Shown here in pieces: positions 1 to 9,576 of a stretch of DNA of 64,000 bases. Under the pieces are notes generated by a model. It did not search any database and was not told where the DNA came from. It worked only from the letters and a program-made list of their open reading frames with translations. A program made the translations under genes and the position numbers. Every line of letters starts with the position of its first letter. Positions within the stretch are counted from its first letter, which is position 1. This stretch comes from Corynebacterium sp. 122RC1 (GTDB taxonomy: Bacteria; Actinomycetota; Actinomycetes; Mycobacteriales; Mycobacteriaceae), in contig NZ_JANIKD010000005.1 of NCBI RefSeq assembly GCF_024580955.1, forward strand, positions 62,001-126,000, read 5' to 3'.

Positions 1-764
1 CGATCATGCCCAAGCTCGATTCCCTGGAAAAATGGGGCGTGCAGGTGCCAAAGCAGCAGGCAGAGGCGTTGAAGAGGGGGCTTTTCGACGCGGGCGGGGG
101 CAGCATTGGGAACTACAAGGAATGCGCGTTCAGCGTGGAGGGGCGCGGCGAGTTCACCCCTTTGGAGCAAGCGGATCCCACGATCGGGCAGCAGGGGCGC
201 CATGAGGAGGTGGCTGAGGTGCGCGTGGAGTTTGTTGCGGAGCCGAAGCGCCGCAATGCAATTCTCGCTGCACTGCGCGATGCGCACCCTTACGAGGAGC
301 CGGCGTTCGATGTGGTGGCAATGGAGCCCACCGAAGACCTGGACACCGCGTTCGGTCTCGGCCGGGTGGGGGAGTTGCCGCAGCCCATGCGCTTTGCCGA
401 CTTTGTGCAGCAGGTCGCCGACGCCTTGCCAGAGACCGCCTGGGGCGTGCGCGCTGCGGGCGACCCTGACGCTATGGTGCATCGCATCGCTGTGTCCTCC
501 GGTTCCGGGGATGGCTTCCTCAGCGCGGCTGCCAAGCTGGGCGTGGATGTGTATGTGACCTCTGACCTGCGCCATCACCCCGTGGACGAGCACCTGCGCG
601 CCGGGGGACCGTTCGTGGTGGACACCGCGCACTGGGCTAGCGAGTTTCCATGGACCAGCCAGGCTTCCGAGGTGGTGGCACAGGCGTGTCCTGAGGTTGA
701 GGTGGAGGTCCTGGGGATTCGCACCGACCCGTGGACTATTTCCGCGCACCCGCGAGTACAGTAG
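1..764 (+). CDS. Nif3-like dinuclear metal-centre protein, C-terminal part
   Basis: The reading frame is open to the window edge, so the N-terminus, including the first metal-binding His-rich part, is missing; the ATG at 6 is probably internal. About 250 residues are visible. Residues 30-110 fit the PII/CutA-like insert found in long Nif3 proteins. The C-terminal part has a VTSDLRHHPVDEH stretch and a DTAHWASE motif, matching the second metal-ligand region of the family. Nif3/YbgI proteins form hexameric toroids with two metal ions per site; their substrate is unsettled. It is followed by the zinc-ribbon and RNase H genes on the same strand, the order I recall as Rv2230c-Rv2228c in mycobacteria. 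Confidence 0.85.
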   Translation, partial: IMPKLDSLEKWGVQVPKQQAEALKRGLFDAGGGSIGNYKECAFSVEGRGEFTPLEQADPTIGQQGRHEEVAEVRVEFVAEPKRRNAILAALRDAHPYEEPAFDVVAMEPTEDLDTAFGLGRVGELPQPMRFADFVQQVADALPETAWGVRAAGDPDAMVHRIAVSSGSGDGFLSAAAKLGVDVYVTSDLRHHPVDEHLRAGGPFVVDTAHWASEFPWTSQASEVVAQACPEVEVEVLGIRTDPWTISAHPRVQ

Positions 765-805
765 GAACCTAGCGTTTTTGCTTGGAGAAAGGATCACTTT
801 AGCTC

Positions 806-1531
806 ATGGCACTCACTCTTGACCCAGCCACCCAGGGGCTCTTGCTCGAGCTTGCGAACTTGACCAGGGCGCAGTCTGTGAACGTAGCCCAAAAGAAGCC
901 ACAGCAAGTGGTGTTGCTGGAGCGGCTCCAGGCTAAGCTTGCGCGGGCTGAGCAGGGTGTTTCCAGTGCGCAGATGGCCGTGGATGACATGGAGCTGGAG
1001 GTGCTGCGCATCCAGGAGGATGAGCGGAAGTTGCGGCGCCGTTTGTCGGATAGCACCCAACAGTTGCGTGCGGCCACGGACCCGGAGCTGCGCCGGGACT
1101 TGCAGCATGACGTTGCTGCGGCGACCTCGCGCATCAATAATCTCACTGGTGAAATGCAGGAGGCCCACAATGAGCTGCACGCCTTGCGCCAGAATGTGGA
1201 TTTCCATGGGGCAAAGCTCGATGAGGCGCGCCGCGAGGTAGAGGCGGCGCAGCGCGCGGTCGATGCCCTGGGCGCCAATGATGAAGCACAGGAGGACCCC
1301 GCGGCGCGTATTGAGGAGCTTCGCGCGGCATTGCCAGTGGAGGCGGTTGCGGCCTTTGACGAGGAGCGCGCAATCAATGGCGTGGGCGTGGCCGAGTTCA
1401 ATGGGCGTTCCTGCGGCGGTTGCTTCATTGTGTTGCCGCCTGCAGACATCAGCGCCATCAAGCGCACCCCGGCGAACGAGCTGCCCCAATGCCCCGATTG
1501 TAGCTCCTACCTGGTCTTTTCACGTTCTTAA
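806..1531 (+). CDS. Coiled-coil protein with C4 zinc ribbon
   Basis: This 241-aa protein has a long Glu/Arg/Gln-rich helical region (about residues 15-180), probably coiled coil, followed by a C-terminal zinc ribbon. The four zinc ligands are visible as CGGC (C203, C206) and CPDC (C229, C232). It matches the actinobacterial family typified by Rv2229c. The exact function is not established; the architecture suggests binding to nucleic acid or a protein partner. The gene ends 9 bp before the RNase H/phosphatase gene and is likely co-transcribed with it. No close Shine-Dalgarno is seen before the ATG, so the start is less certain than the gene. Confidence 0.88.
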   Translation: MALTLDPATQGLLLELANLTRAQSVNVAQKKPQQVVLLERLQAKLARAEQGVSSAQMAVDDMELEVLRIQEDERKLRRRLSDSTQQLRAATDPELRRDLQHDVAAATSRINNLTGEMQEAHNELHALRQNVDFHGAKLDEARREVEAAQRAVDALGANDEAQEDPAARIEELRAALPVEAVAAFDEERAINGVGVAEFNGRSCGGCFIVLPPADISAIKRTPANELPQCPDCSSYLVFSRS

Positions 1532-1540
1532 GGTGGCGCA

Positions 1541-2698
1541 ATGAAGTTGATGATCCAAGCCGATGGCGGCTCTCGCGGCAACCCGGGGCCGGCGGGTTCG
1601 GGCAGCGTGGTCCTCGACGCCACCGGCAAACCGCTGGCCACAGTGAGCTATGTGGTGGGCCGCGCCACCAACAACGTGGCTGAGTACCATGGCCTCCTCC
1701 AGGGCCTCATCAAGGCCCGCGAGCTGGGCGGCACAGACATTGTGGTGCGCATGGACTCCAAGCTCGTGGTGGAACAGATGGCAGGCCGCTGGAAGATCAA
1801 GCACCCGGACATGAAAGAACTCGCGCTCAAGTGCCAGGAGCTGGTGCGGCAATTCAATAGCGTGGAGTTCGAGTGGGTGCCGCGCGCGAAGAACAAGCTC
1901 GCCGACGAACTCGCCAATAAAGCCATGGACGCTCTGCTCAGCGGCGCCCCCGAAGGCGTTCTGGAGAGCAGTGAGAACGGGTCTCCTTCCGACGTCCCCG
2001 CCTCCCACTCCACCGCCTCCTCGGAGGAACAACATGAAACGTGCCCAACTACCTGGAATGGGGCAACCGGTGCGCCATTGCGGTTGATCCTTCTGCGCCA
2101 CGGACAAACCGAAATGAGCGCAAAGCGCCAGTACAGTGGGCGCTCCAATCCGCCGTTGAGTGAGGTAGGGGAGCAGCAGGCGAAGGCGGCGGCGAAGGTG
2201 CTGGGCGCGCGCGGTGGCATTAACGCAGTGGTGGCCTCGCCGCTCAAGCGCTGCCAACAGACCGCGCACTACGCCGCTGAGGCCTTAGGATTTGAAGCCC
2301 AGGACGTGGAAACGCTCGAGGAACTTATTGAGCTGGACTTTGGCGCCTGGGAAGGGCTGACGTTCCAACAGGCGCATGAGCGCGACCCGGAGCTGCACAC
2401 GCAATGGTTGCAGGACCCAAAGGTCGCGCCGCCAGGGGGTGAGTCTTTGCAGGCGAGCTTCCGCCGGGTCAAGCGAGGGTTTGAGCAGCTCATGGAACGC
2501 CACGCAGGGAAGAACGTGCTGGTGGTAAGCCACGTCACTCCGATCAAGTCCCTGATCCGGATGGGGCTCGGTGCGCCGGCGAGCGTGTACCACAGCTTGC
2601 ACTTGGACCTCGCCTCAATTTCCATTGTGGAGTTCTACCCTGACGGTCCAACGTGCGTGCGCTGTGTGAATGATACCGCTCACTTGCGGTATTCTTAG
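1541..2698 (+). CDS. Bifunctional RNase HI / acid phosphatase (CobC-like)
   Basis: This 385-aa fusion has an N-terminal RNase HI domain (about 1-135) and a C-terminal histidine phosphatase domain (about 180-385). RNase H acidic residues appear in DGGSRGNPG, NNVAEYHG, VRMDSK and the final ADELANKAMD segment. The phosphatase has LLRHGQTE with the phospho-accepting His and a second His in VVSHVTPIKS. The two are joined by a Ser/Glu/Thr-rich linker. The family (Rv2228c) degrades RNA in RNA/DNA hybrids, and the second domain resembles alpha-ribazole phosphatase. An AAGGTGG ribosome site lies 5 nt before the ATG. rnpB follows directly. Confidence 0.93.
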   Translation: MKLMIQADGGSRGNPGPAGSGSVVLDATGKPLATVSYVVGRATNNVAEYHGLLQGLIKARELGGTDIVVRMDSKLVVEQMAGRWKIKHPDMKELALKCQELVRQFNSVEFEWVPRAKNKLADELANKAMDALLSGAPEGVLESSENGSPSDVPASHSTASSEEQHETCPTTWNGATGAPLRLILLRHGQTEMSAKRQYSGRSNPPLSEVGEQQAKAAAKVLGARGGINAVVASPLKRCQQTAHYAAEALGFEAQDVETLEELIELDFGAWEGLTFQQAHERDPELHTQWLQDPKVAPPGGESLQASFRRVKRGFEQLMERHAGKNVLVVSHVTPIKSLIRMGLGAPASVYHSLHLDLASISIVEFYPDGPTCVRCVNDTAHLRYS

Positions 2699-2703
2699 AG
2701 CTC

Positions 2704-3111
<408 letters not shown>

Positions 3112-3158
3112 CGCATACCCGCGGGCAAATGTTCCGGGGTCGTGGCATGATCGTCCCC

Positions 3159-4577
3159 ATGAAGCTCTACGCAGCCGCGCTTGATTTTGAGCCCATTGCC
3201 CAGGAGTTTGGCGTGCAGCGCCAGGTTCCGGAGGCAGCCCGCAAGGAGGCCGAACGCCTGGCGGCCGAGGGCCTGCCACCAGCAGATCGCCGCGCCGACC
3301 ATACGGACATCCCCTTTGTCACCATCGACCCACCCGGCTCCAAGGATCTGGACCAGGCGGTATTCATCAAGAAGTTGCCGGATGGCTTTAAGGTGCTGTA
3401 CGCGATTGCAGACGTCGCCGCGTTCGCGGAGTTCGGCCGGGCGCCTGCGGTCCGGGCCGTGTCGTTTGAGCGGGGCCAAACCATTTACTTGCCCGACGGC
3501 GCCGCCCGGCTGCACCCCGAAGCCATTTCGGAAGGCGTGGCGAGTTTGCTCCCGCAGGAGCTGCGGCCGGTGGTGCTGTGGAGCATTGACCTGGACCTTC
3601 AAGGCGAGGTGCGGGGCGTGCAGGTGGAGCGCTCCACGATTCGTTCGCGGGCGCAACTCACCTATGAGCAGGTGGAACGCTGGTTGGGGACCGATGAGCT
3701 CCCCGAGGCGATTGTGCACCTTGAGGAGGTGGGCAAGCTACGCCAGGCTTCACATTTGCGCAGGGAGGCAATCAACCTGCGGCTGCCGGCGCAGCGCGTG
3801 GAGATCACCGACGGCAAGGCGCACCTGGTGGCGGAGCCGCGCTACCGGAGCATGGACTACAACTCCGAGATTTCGCTGCTCGCGGGAATGTGCGCGGGCC
3901 AAATGATGGCTCAAGCGGGCGTTGGCGTGTTGCGTACGCTGCCCGCTGCCACTGCCGATGCGGTCCAGGAGTTCCGCGCCGAAGCCCGCGCCCTGGGAGT
4001 AGCAGGTGCGCAGGACACGCCGATCACGCAAATTATCGACGAGCTCAACGTGGATACTCCGCAAGGTCTCGCGCTGATGCGGGTGGCGCAGGGCTTGCTG
4101 CGGGGCTCGGACTACCAAAACCTCAGCACACACGGCGCCGAGCTACACGCCGGGGTGGGCGGCTTCTACAGTCACGTCACCGCGCCGCTTCGCAGGCTGA
4201 TCGACCGCTACGCAACCGAGTTTTGTTTGAACATTTGTGCTGGTGCGCCTGTTCCTGAGTGGGCGCGGGAGGGGCTCGATGAGGCGATTGCCACAATGCG
4301 GCGTACCGGCCAGCTTGCCAGTGCGGTGGATCGGGCGTGCTTGGACCTCACGGAGGCGTCGGTGTTGCAGGAGTCGGTTGGTGAGATCTTCAACGCCGTG
4401 GTGCTCAGCAGCAATGGCAAGCGCGCCCACGTGCTACTGCACACCCCGCCGGTGATGGCCACTTGTGAAGGCCAGCTCGCTGCGGGCAGTCAGGTGCAGG
4501 TGCGCCTGGTGGAGGCTGACCCGCAGAGCCGAAGCGTGACGTTTACTGCTGGCCCGCCTACCCCGCCTGCTCGCTGA
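3159..4577 (+). CDS. RNB-domain exoribonuclease (RNase II/R family)
   Basis: A 472-aa RNB nuclease that should degrade RNA 3' to 5'. The RNB signature TIDPPGSKDLDQAV with catalytic aspartates is near residue 60, followed by VLYAIADVAAF; the ATAPLRR-like element appears as HVTAPLRRLIDRYA near 340. It lacks the N-terminal cold-shock domains of E. coli RNase R/II and has only a short C-terminal region, the compact form common in actinobacteria. ATGs at 3129, 3147 and 3159 are in frame; I prefer 3159 because the first lies very close to the rnpB end and the mature protein would begin MKLYAAALDF. Its 3' end overlaps the convergent gene by 20 bp. Confidence 0.88.
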   Translation: MKLYAAALDFEPIAQEFGVQRQVPEAARKEAERLAAEGLPPADRRADHTDIPFVTIDPPGSKDLDQAVFIKKLPDGFKVLYAIADVAAFAEFGRAPAVRAVSFERGQTIYLPDGAARLHPEAISEGVASLLPQELRPVVLWSIDLDLQGEVRGVQVERSTIRSRAQLTYEQVERWLGTDELPEAIVHLEEVGKLRQASHLRREAINLRLPAQRVEITDGKAHLVAEPRYRSMDYNSEISLLAGMCAGQMMAQAGVGVLRTLPAATADAVQEFRAEARALGVAGAQDTPITQIIDELNVDTPQGLALMRVAQGLLRGSDYQNLSTHGAELHAGVGGFYSHVTAPLRRLIDRYATEFCLNICAGAPVPEWAREGLDEAIATMRRTGQLASAVDRACLDLTEASVLQESVGEIFNAVVLSSNGKRAHVLLHTPPVMATCEGQLAAGSQVQVRLVEADPQSRSVTFTAGPPTPPAR

Positions 4578-5871
4578 GCGCGACAGCGGCGGGCAACCCA
4601 CTGTCCAGCACAATCAGGTTGAGCCCGTCTTCGTTGAGGTCCGCAATAAAGTTTTTCAACTGAGACTCGCGCACAAGTGCTACCACCGCGCCCGTTGCGC
4701 CGGCTTCGAGGCTGCGGGCGGTGAACGCGCCGCGGGCCTTGAGGAGTTCGGCCAGGGGCGCGTCGGCACCGCAGACCCCATACTCCGAGGCCAGCGCTGC
4801 CTGGGAGGCGTCGAGGATCGCGGGCAGTTCCTCGGGGCGCCGTGAGCGGATTGCCCGCACGGCCTTAGTTGCGCGCTGCGTTTCGGTTTCCACGAAGGTG
4901 AGCCAGTCGCGTGCCTCGTCCAGGGTGGGGGAGCCTTCGGTGCCGTGGACGGAGTGCACGGCGCTCAGCCAGTCCATGACGCGCGGGGTGGCGTCGGGTA
5001 GCAGGCGTAGGCTCTCAGCGGCGAATGCCTTGGCGGCTTCGGTGATGAATGCTTGCCGACGCGCCAGCTCGCCATGCTGTGCGGCGTAGCTCGGCGGGAT
5101 CACCACCACAGGCACCAACTGTAGGAACTCAACGGGGCCTGGGGCGGGGGAGATGGAGTGGTCTGCGTAGTCAATGACGTTGAGCGAATTGCCGATGCCC
5201 CGCAGCGCTGTGGTGTAGCGGAAACGCAACTGGGAAGGCTGGAACTTCTCTGCTGGGGTGGTGGTGGCGCTTGCGCTTGCACAGGCCTCGGCGAAGCGTG
5301 CGAGTTGTGGTGGGGTGTCGGCGTCGTCCAAGTGTGCAGTCAGTGCGAGCACCACCGCTGCTTCCAGCGCGGCTTCTTCGCCGAGGCCGGCGCCCGGGGG
5401 GATGTCGCTGAGCGCGGTGATGTCAAAGCCGTGGGTTTCGCGGGAAAGCATTTGCCGGTGCACCATCGTGGCAATGAGGTTTGCGATCCTTGCCGCGGGA
5501 TCTTCGCTTGTCAGCGGTGTATCCGCGTGCATTGAGGTGTCCAGCTCCGCGCGAAATGAGCCAACCTTCACGGGTTCTGGGGCAGCGGATTGCTGGGTTT
5601 GAAGCTGCTGGAAGTCACCCACGCGGTAGCAGGTCAGCGAGATTGCATCATCCAGGCGTGGGGAGAGCACCACCGCGGTGCGGAACTTGGTTTGGTAGGC
5701 GAGCACGATGCCGCCCGCGTGGTCCGTGTGCTCACCGAGCAGTGCCCACGTGCCTGGCGCGGATGCCGCGGCCTGGAAGCTGGCGAAGGCGGCCTTGTGA
5801 ACCTTTTCTGCCATTTCCACGAGGTTGTAGGAGGGGTTGTGGATTGGTCCCGAATCTGGCCACACAGGCAT
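4558..5871 (-). CDS. Galactokinase-like GHMP-family protein, probably inactive as a kinase
   Basis: A 437-aa protein with the overall length and order of galactokinase. The sugar-binding motif GEHTD is present at 46-50. The GHMP phosphate-binding motif, normally GLSSSA, reads GLGEEA at 162-167, so all three serines are gone. The region that should hold the catalytic Asp (GIMDQ in E. coli GalK) aligns with about 196-222 and has no Asp. The C-terminal GGGFGG motif is reduced to GATGAV. No galT, galE or galactose transporter lies nearby. The start at 5871 is chosen for an AAAGGAG ribosome site; the longer frame to 5952 lacks one. The fold assignment is strong, the galactokinase reaction doubtful. 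Confidence 0.8.
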   Translation of the reverse strand: MPVWPDSGPIHNPSYNLVEMAEKVHKAAFASFQAAASAPGTWALLGEHTDHAGGIVLAYQTKFRTAVVLSPRLDDAISLTCYRVGDFQQLQTQQSAAPEPVKVGSFRAELDTSMHADTPLTSEDPAARIANLIATMVHRQMLSRETHGFDITALSDIPPGAGLGEEAALEAAVVLALTAHLDDADTPPQLARFAEACASASATTTPAEKFQPSQLRFRYTTALRGIGNSLNVIDYADHSISPAPGPVEFLQLVPVVVIPPSYAAQHGELARRQAFITEAAKAFAAESLRLLPDATPRVMDWLSAVHSVHGTEGSPTLDEARDWLTFVETETQRATKAVRAIRSRRPEELPAILDASQAALASEYGVCGADAPLAELLKARGAFTARSLEAGATGAVVALVRESQLKNFIADLNEDGLNLIVLDSGLPAAVALSEQAG

Positions 5872-6054
5872 GAATGCCACTCCTTTAATGTATTGGGGGC
5901 GCAGCGCGCAAAACAGTGTTGAGTGTAGCCGATGGCCCGGACACGGCTCCACGCGCCAAAATATTCTGCACGCACCCGGTGGCCTCTCCTACACTGGTGC
6001 CCACAACGTTTCCACACCCAACACACTCCAACACACTTCAAGGAGGCAATTGCC

Positions 6055-6234
6055 ATGAGCGATTGGTACTACAACCCTGAAACCAAGCAGGTGGAGCAGG
6101 GCAAGGTTTCAGGTTTTGACAAGCGCATGGGCCCTTACGCATCCAAGGAAGAAGCCGAGCGCGCACTCGACATCGTGCAGCAGCGCAACGAGGCGGCTGA
6201 TGCCTACGACGAGCAATACGAGGATGAAGACTAG
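6055..6234 (+). CDS. Small conserved actinobacterial protein, 59 aa
   Basis: A 59-aa acidic protein with a strong AAGGAGG ribosome site (6040-6046) before its ATG. It has an N-terminal WYYNP start, a central RMGPY motif and a helical EEAERALDIVQQRNEAAD stretch, ending in an Asp/Glu-rich tail. The pattern of aromatic start, RMGPY and EEA..AL helix recalls small proteins annotated as hypothetical across actinobacteria, sometimes called SPOR-like; no function is known to me. It lies between two minus-strand genes and must have its own promoter. The longer upstream frame is not supported. Confidence 0.78.
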   Translation: MSDWYYNPETKQVEQGKVSGFDKRMGPYASKEEAERALDIVQQRNEAADAYDEQYEDED

Positions 6235-6243
6235 CCCCGAAGA

Positions 6244-8049
6244 CTAGCTCTTCTTCTTCCGCTTCTTTGCTTCCTTCGCCGCCTTCGCTGCCTTTGCTTC
6301 AGCTTTGGCCTGCTTCTTTTGCTGCTTCTTCGCGGCTTGTATTAATTGGTCGTATTGTGCCTCGATGAGTTGGAAGTCGGCAAAAGCCTCGCGCATCTGC
6401 TGCATACCCAGCTCACGGTAGTGCTGGTAGCACACGCCGTAGGCGAAGGTGTCTTCGCCGTGGCGCGCAGCGATTTTCGCCTTGCGCGCGAGCGTGTCCC
6501 GGATGGTCACGCTGTCCTGGAATTCCCCGAGTGATGTCTGCGCGCGCTTGCACACCGAGTACAGGTCCCCGATGGGCAGTTTCTTGGCGTAGCCTTCCGA
6601 GCGCGCCGCTTCGCCTACGGCCTCTGTGACGTAGCGCAGTTTTTTAATAGATTTGCGCAGGGTGTGGAAGCCCTCTTCAAAGTCGCTGACGTTGCCGCCC
6701 CAGGAACCTTTTTCAGCAGCATCCATAATGTGCGTGAAGTCAGCAATCTCAGCGAACTTCTTGGCTGCCTTCTTGTAGCTGCGTTCTAGCTTGGGGAGCA
6801 GCGCGAAGGTGGCCAGCTCAGCCACGTCAGCTTTCCCATCCGCGTCCTCGCCCCCATCCCCGTCCACAGCAACGTCAACCCCTTCAGCCTCAGCAAGGGG
6901 CGGGTCACTCAGGAAGGCCTCGAGCCAGCTCAGCAAGGTGAGGTAGCGCTCGTCGTCGAGAATACGCACCACCCTTTCATGTGCTCGCAGGTAGTCGCGC
7001 TGCAACTGTGCCCGAAGTGCGGCGCTCGCCGCGTCGTCAATCGCCGGGGTGGGGGACTGCTCGAGCCATCCCGCAACTTTGTCGCGAATGACTTCGGCGT
7101 CACGCGCCTTGCCGAGGATCGCGGCGAGCTGTTTAAGGGCTTCGTCCAGGCGACTGGTGGCACCGGGTGCGAACATGTCCGCGAATGCGCTGAGGTGACT
7201 GCGCAGCTCACGGGTAGCAACGCGCATTTGGTGAATGGAGTCCCATTCGTCGCGGCGCACCTTGGGATCCATCTGCACAATCGTTTCCACGTTCCGCGCG
7301 AGCGACTCCAGCACCGACTGCGCCGCGGGGTCCTCCAGCTCAGCCAGGCCCGGAGGGTGCGGGGCATTGCGTTCCGACGCGCCCAAGGCGGAGACCAACT
7401 TCGAGGGGCTCTGGGAGGGCACCGCTCCAGCGTTGAGCAGCGCTTCGCGCGCCTGGTTGAGGATTTCCTCGGCCACACCGAGTTCCATTGCGGCTTCGGT
7501 GGCTTCTGCCTCCAATTCACGCCATTCGGTGGTGCTGCCTCCGGGGAGGTAGGAAGTGGCGGTGACGTGGTCGTCGCTAATCTCCGCGATTGCTTGGCCT
7601 TGGGTGTTTTCCAGCACAATCTCGTGGCGCTCATTGTCCACCCTGGCGATAGGCACCAACTCCAGGCCTCGCACGATAGCGCGGACATTGGCGCGCACCA
7701 CGTCCGGCACCTCGTATTTGCTGCTCTGCGCCGCGCTGAGTACGGCGTCGCTGTCCAGCTCGTCCTGCAGCGGGGTGTGCAGCTCCAGGCGCCCCATGTT
7801 GTGCGGCAACTTCACATGCCAGCCGGAGTCTTTGCCGCCCAGGCGCCGGCGCAGCGTGATCTTGTTTCTGGTGAGGCGCAGATCCTTGGTGTCGAAGTAC
7901 AGCGCTGAAAGGTGGTGGACAACCGGCGTTGCCACCTGGGCCACACCTTCGAGCTGGGTGAAATCCGGCAGGTCGGCGTGCGGATCCGCCGGGTTGGGAG
8001 CGAACTTCAGCTCGAGCTCAACGTGCTGGGACTGTGCGTTGGTGGCCAT
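6244..8049 (-). CDS. CYTH and CHAD domain protein
   Basis: A 601-aa protein with an N-terminal CYTH domain (about 8-200), starting with the VELELKF signature (ExExK), and a CHAD helical domain (about 245-570) with conserved His/Arg/Lys (for example IHQMRVATRELR and FHTLRKSIKKLRYV). CYTH domains hydrolyse triphosphates, and CHAD domains bind polyphosphate, so a polyphosphate-linked role is likely. Between the two CHAD halves is a strongly acidic Asp/Glu/Gly segment. The last 35 residues are almost only Ala, Lys, Gln and Glu, like a histone H1 tail. The gene faces away from glnA2 and shares its upstream region. Confidence 0.92.
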   Translation of the reverse strand: MATNAQSQHVELELKFAPNPADPHADLPDFTQLEGVAQVATPVVHHLSALYFDTKDLRLTRNKITLRRRLGGKDSGWHVKLPHNMGRLELHTPLQDELDSDAVLSAAQSSKYEVPDVVRANVRAIVRGLELVPIARVDNERHEIVLENTQGQAIAEISDDHVTATSYLPGGSTTEWRELEAEATEAAMELGVAEEILNQAREALLNAGAVPSQSPSKLVSALGASERNAPHPPGLAELEDPAAQSVLESLARNVETIVQMDPKVRRDEWDSIHQMRVATRELRSHLSAFADMFAPGATSRLDEALKQLAAILGKARDAEVIRDKVAGWLEQSPTPAIDDAASAALRAQLQRDYLRAHERVVRILDDERYLTLLSWLEAFLSDPPLAEAEGVDVAVDGDGGEDADGKADVAELATFALLPKLERSYKKAAKKFAEIADFTHIMDAAEKGSWGGNVSDFEEGFHTLRKSIKKLRYVTEAVGEAARSEGYAKKLPIGDLYSVCKRAQTSLGEFQDSVTIRDTLARKAKIAARHGEDTFAYGVCYQHYRELGMQQMREAFADFQLIEAQYDQLIQAAKKQQKKQAKAEAKAAKAAKEAKKRKKKS

Positions 8050-8170
8050 ACAACAGTTCTAGCATTGCCCCCTGATTCCGGCTAGAGAACAAGGAGACAA
8101 AACTGGGGCAAGAATAGGGTAATTTTCGCAGGCTAGCCCCCAAATTGCGGTGCGTGTCCGAGGTGTTGCC

Positions 8171-8183
8171 TATCGTTGTGGGT
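8171..8183 (+). promoter_or_regulatory. Putative leaderless promoter of glnA2
   Basis: TATCGT (8171-8176) fits the actinobacterial -10 pattern TANNNT. It is followed by exactly 7 nt and then the ATG of glnA2, so transcription would start at or next to the A of the start codon. No Shine-Dalgarno is visible. The same spacing recurs at several other genes in this window. Confidence 0.5.
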
Positions 8184-9524
8184 ATGAATTCACAACAGGA
8201 ATACGTGCTGCGCACCATTGAGGAACGAGATATCAAGTTTGTGCGCCTGTGGTTTACAGACATTTTGGGCAGATTGAAGTCCGTTTCCGTAGCCCCGGCT
8301 GAACTGGAAAGTGCCTTTGAAGAGGGCATTGGCTTTGACGGTTCCTCGATTGAGGGCTTCTCCCGCGTGTCTGAGGCAGACACGATTGCCATGCCGGATC
8401 CCTCCACATTCCAGATCTTGCCCTTTGATGATGACGATTCGCCTCTGCAAACCGCCCGGATGTTCTGTGACATCCTCACGCCCGATGGCCAGCCTTCCTA
8501 TTCAGACCCCCGGCAGGTGCTGCGCCGCCAAGCCTCCTTGGCGGCAGACGAAGGCTTTGAGTGCCACGTCTCCCCAGAAATCGAGTTCTACCTGGTGAAG
8601 TCCCTGGATACTGACGGCCAGCCGCCCATCCCTACAGACAACGGCGGCTATTTTGACCAGGCAACCCAGAACGCAGCACCCTTCTTCCGCAGGCAAGCCA
8701 TGCTCGCCCTGGAATCCATGGGCATCCCGGTAGAGTTCTCCCACCACGAAACCTCCCCCGGCCAGCAGGAGATCGACCTCCGCTACGCCGACGTCCTCAC
8801 CATGGCGGATTCCGTGATGACCTTCCGTTATGTGATGAAGCAAATCGCCATGCACAACGGGGTGAGCGCCACCTTCATGCCTAAACCATTCCAGCAATAC
8901 GCTGGGTCGGCCATGCACACCCACATGTCCTTGTTTGAAGGAGACATCAACTCCTTCCATGACCCCGACGAGGAATTCAGCCTCTCCACCACCGCAAAGC
9001 AGTTTGTAGCAGGTATCTTGGCACATTCCTCCGAAATCGTGGCCGTGACCAACCAATGGACCAACTCCTACAAACGCATCCTCTTTGGCAATGAGGCCCC
9101 CACCTCCGCCACCTGGGGTGTATCCAATCGCTCCGCGCTGGTACGCATCCCCACCTATCGCCTTGGCAAGGCGGAGTCGCGCCGGGTGGAGGTGCGTTTG
9201 CCGGACAGCGCCTGCAACCCCTACCTTGCCTTTGCTGTGCTCCTCGGCGCCGGTTTGAAGGGCATTAAGGAGGGCTATGAAGTTCCAGAGCCCGCCGAAG
9301 AAGACGTAGCTCTGCTCTCCGTGCGCGAACGCCGCGCACTGGGCTATCAAGACTTGCCCACCAGCCTGGACCAGGCGCTGCGCAAGATGGAGCAATCAGA
9401 ATTCATGGCGGAGGTCCTCGGCGAGCACGTCTTTGAGTATTTCCTACGCAACAAGTGGCGTGAGTGGCACGACTACCAGCAGCAAATCACCCCTTGGGAA
9501 TTGGCAACCAACTTGGACTATTAA
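8184..9524 (+). CDS. glnA2: Glutamine synthetase type I, second copy (GlnA2-like)
   Basis: A 446-aa class I glutamine synthetase: glutamate + NH3 + ATP to glutamine. Signatures are GFDGSSIEGF near 50, EIEFYLVK near 133, KPFQQYAGSAMHTHMS and the ATP-binding NRSALVRIP. It lacks the [10 protein letters not shown] adenylylation loop seen in the other synthetase of this window; the matching place reads PAEEDVALLSVRERR without a Tyr, so regulation by GlnE is unlikely. The start at 8184 is chosen over 8145 because homologues begin near MNSQQEYV and a leaderless promoter fits. glnE follows after 52 bp. Confidence 0.92.
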   Translation: MNSQQEYVLRTIEERDIKFVRLWFTDILGRLKSVSVAPAELESAFEEGIGFDGSSIEGFSRVSEADTIAMPDPSTFQILPFDDDDSPLQTARMFCDILTPDGQPSYSDPRQVLRRQASLAADEGFECHVSPEIEFYLVKSLDTDGQPPIPTDNGGYFDQATQNAAPFFRRQAMLALESMGIPVEFSHHETSPGQQEIDLRYADVLTMADSVMTFRYVMKQIAMHNGVSATFMPKPFQQYAGSAMHTHMSLFEGDINSFHDPDEEFSLSTTAKQFVAGILAHSSEIVAVTNQWTNSYKRILFGNEAPTSATWGVSNRSALVRIPTYRLGKAESRRVEVRLPDSACNPYLAFAVLLGAGLKGIKEGYEVPEPAEEDVALLSVRERRALGYQDLPTSLDQALRKMEQSEFMAEVLGEHVFEYFLRNKWREWHDYQQQITPWELATNLDY

Positions 9525-9576
9525 GGGTTGTCGAGGCCTGGAGAGGGTGAGAGAGTTTGCAGTCAGGAGCAGCACA

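Noticed and set aside
9433..9576. N-terminal extension of glnE overlapping glnA2
   Set aside because: The extension is in another frame of glnA2; ATG 9577 has a ribosome site and gives the usual GlnE start.
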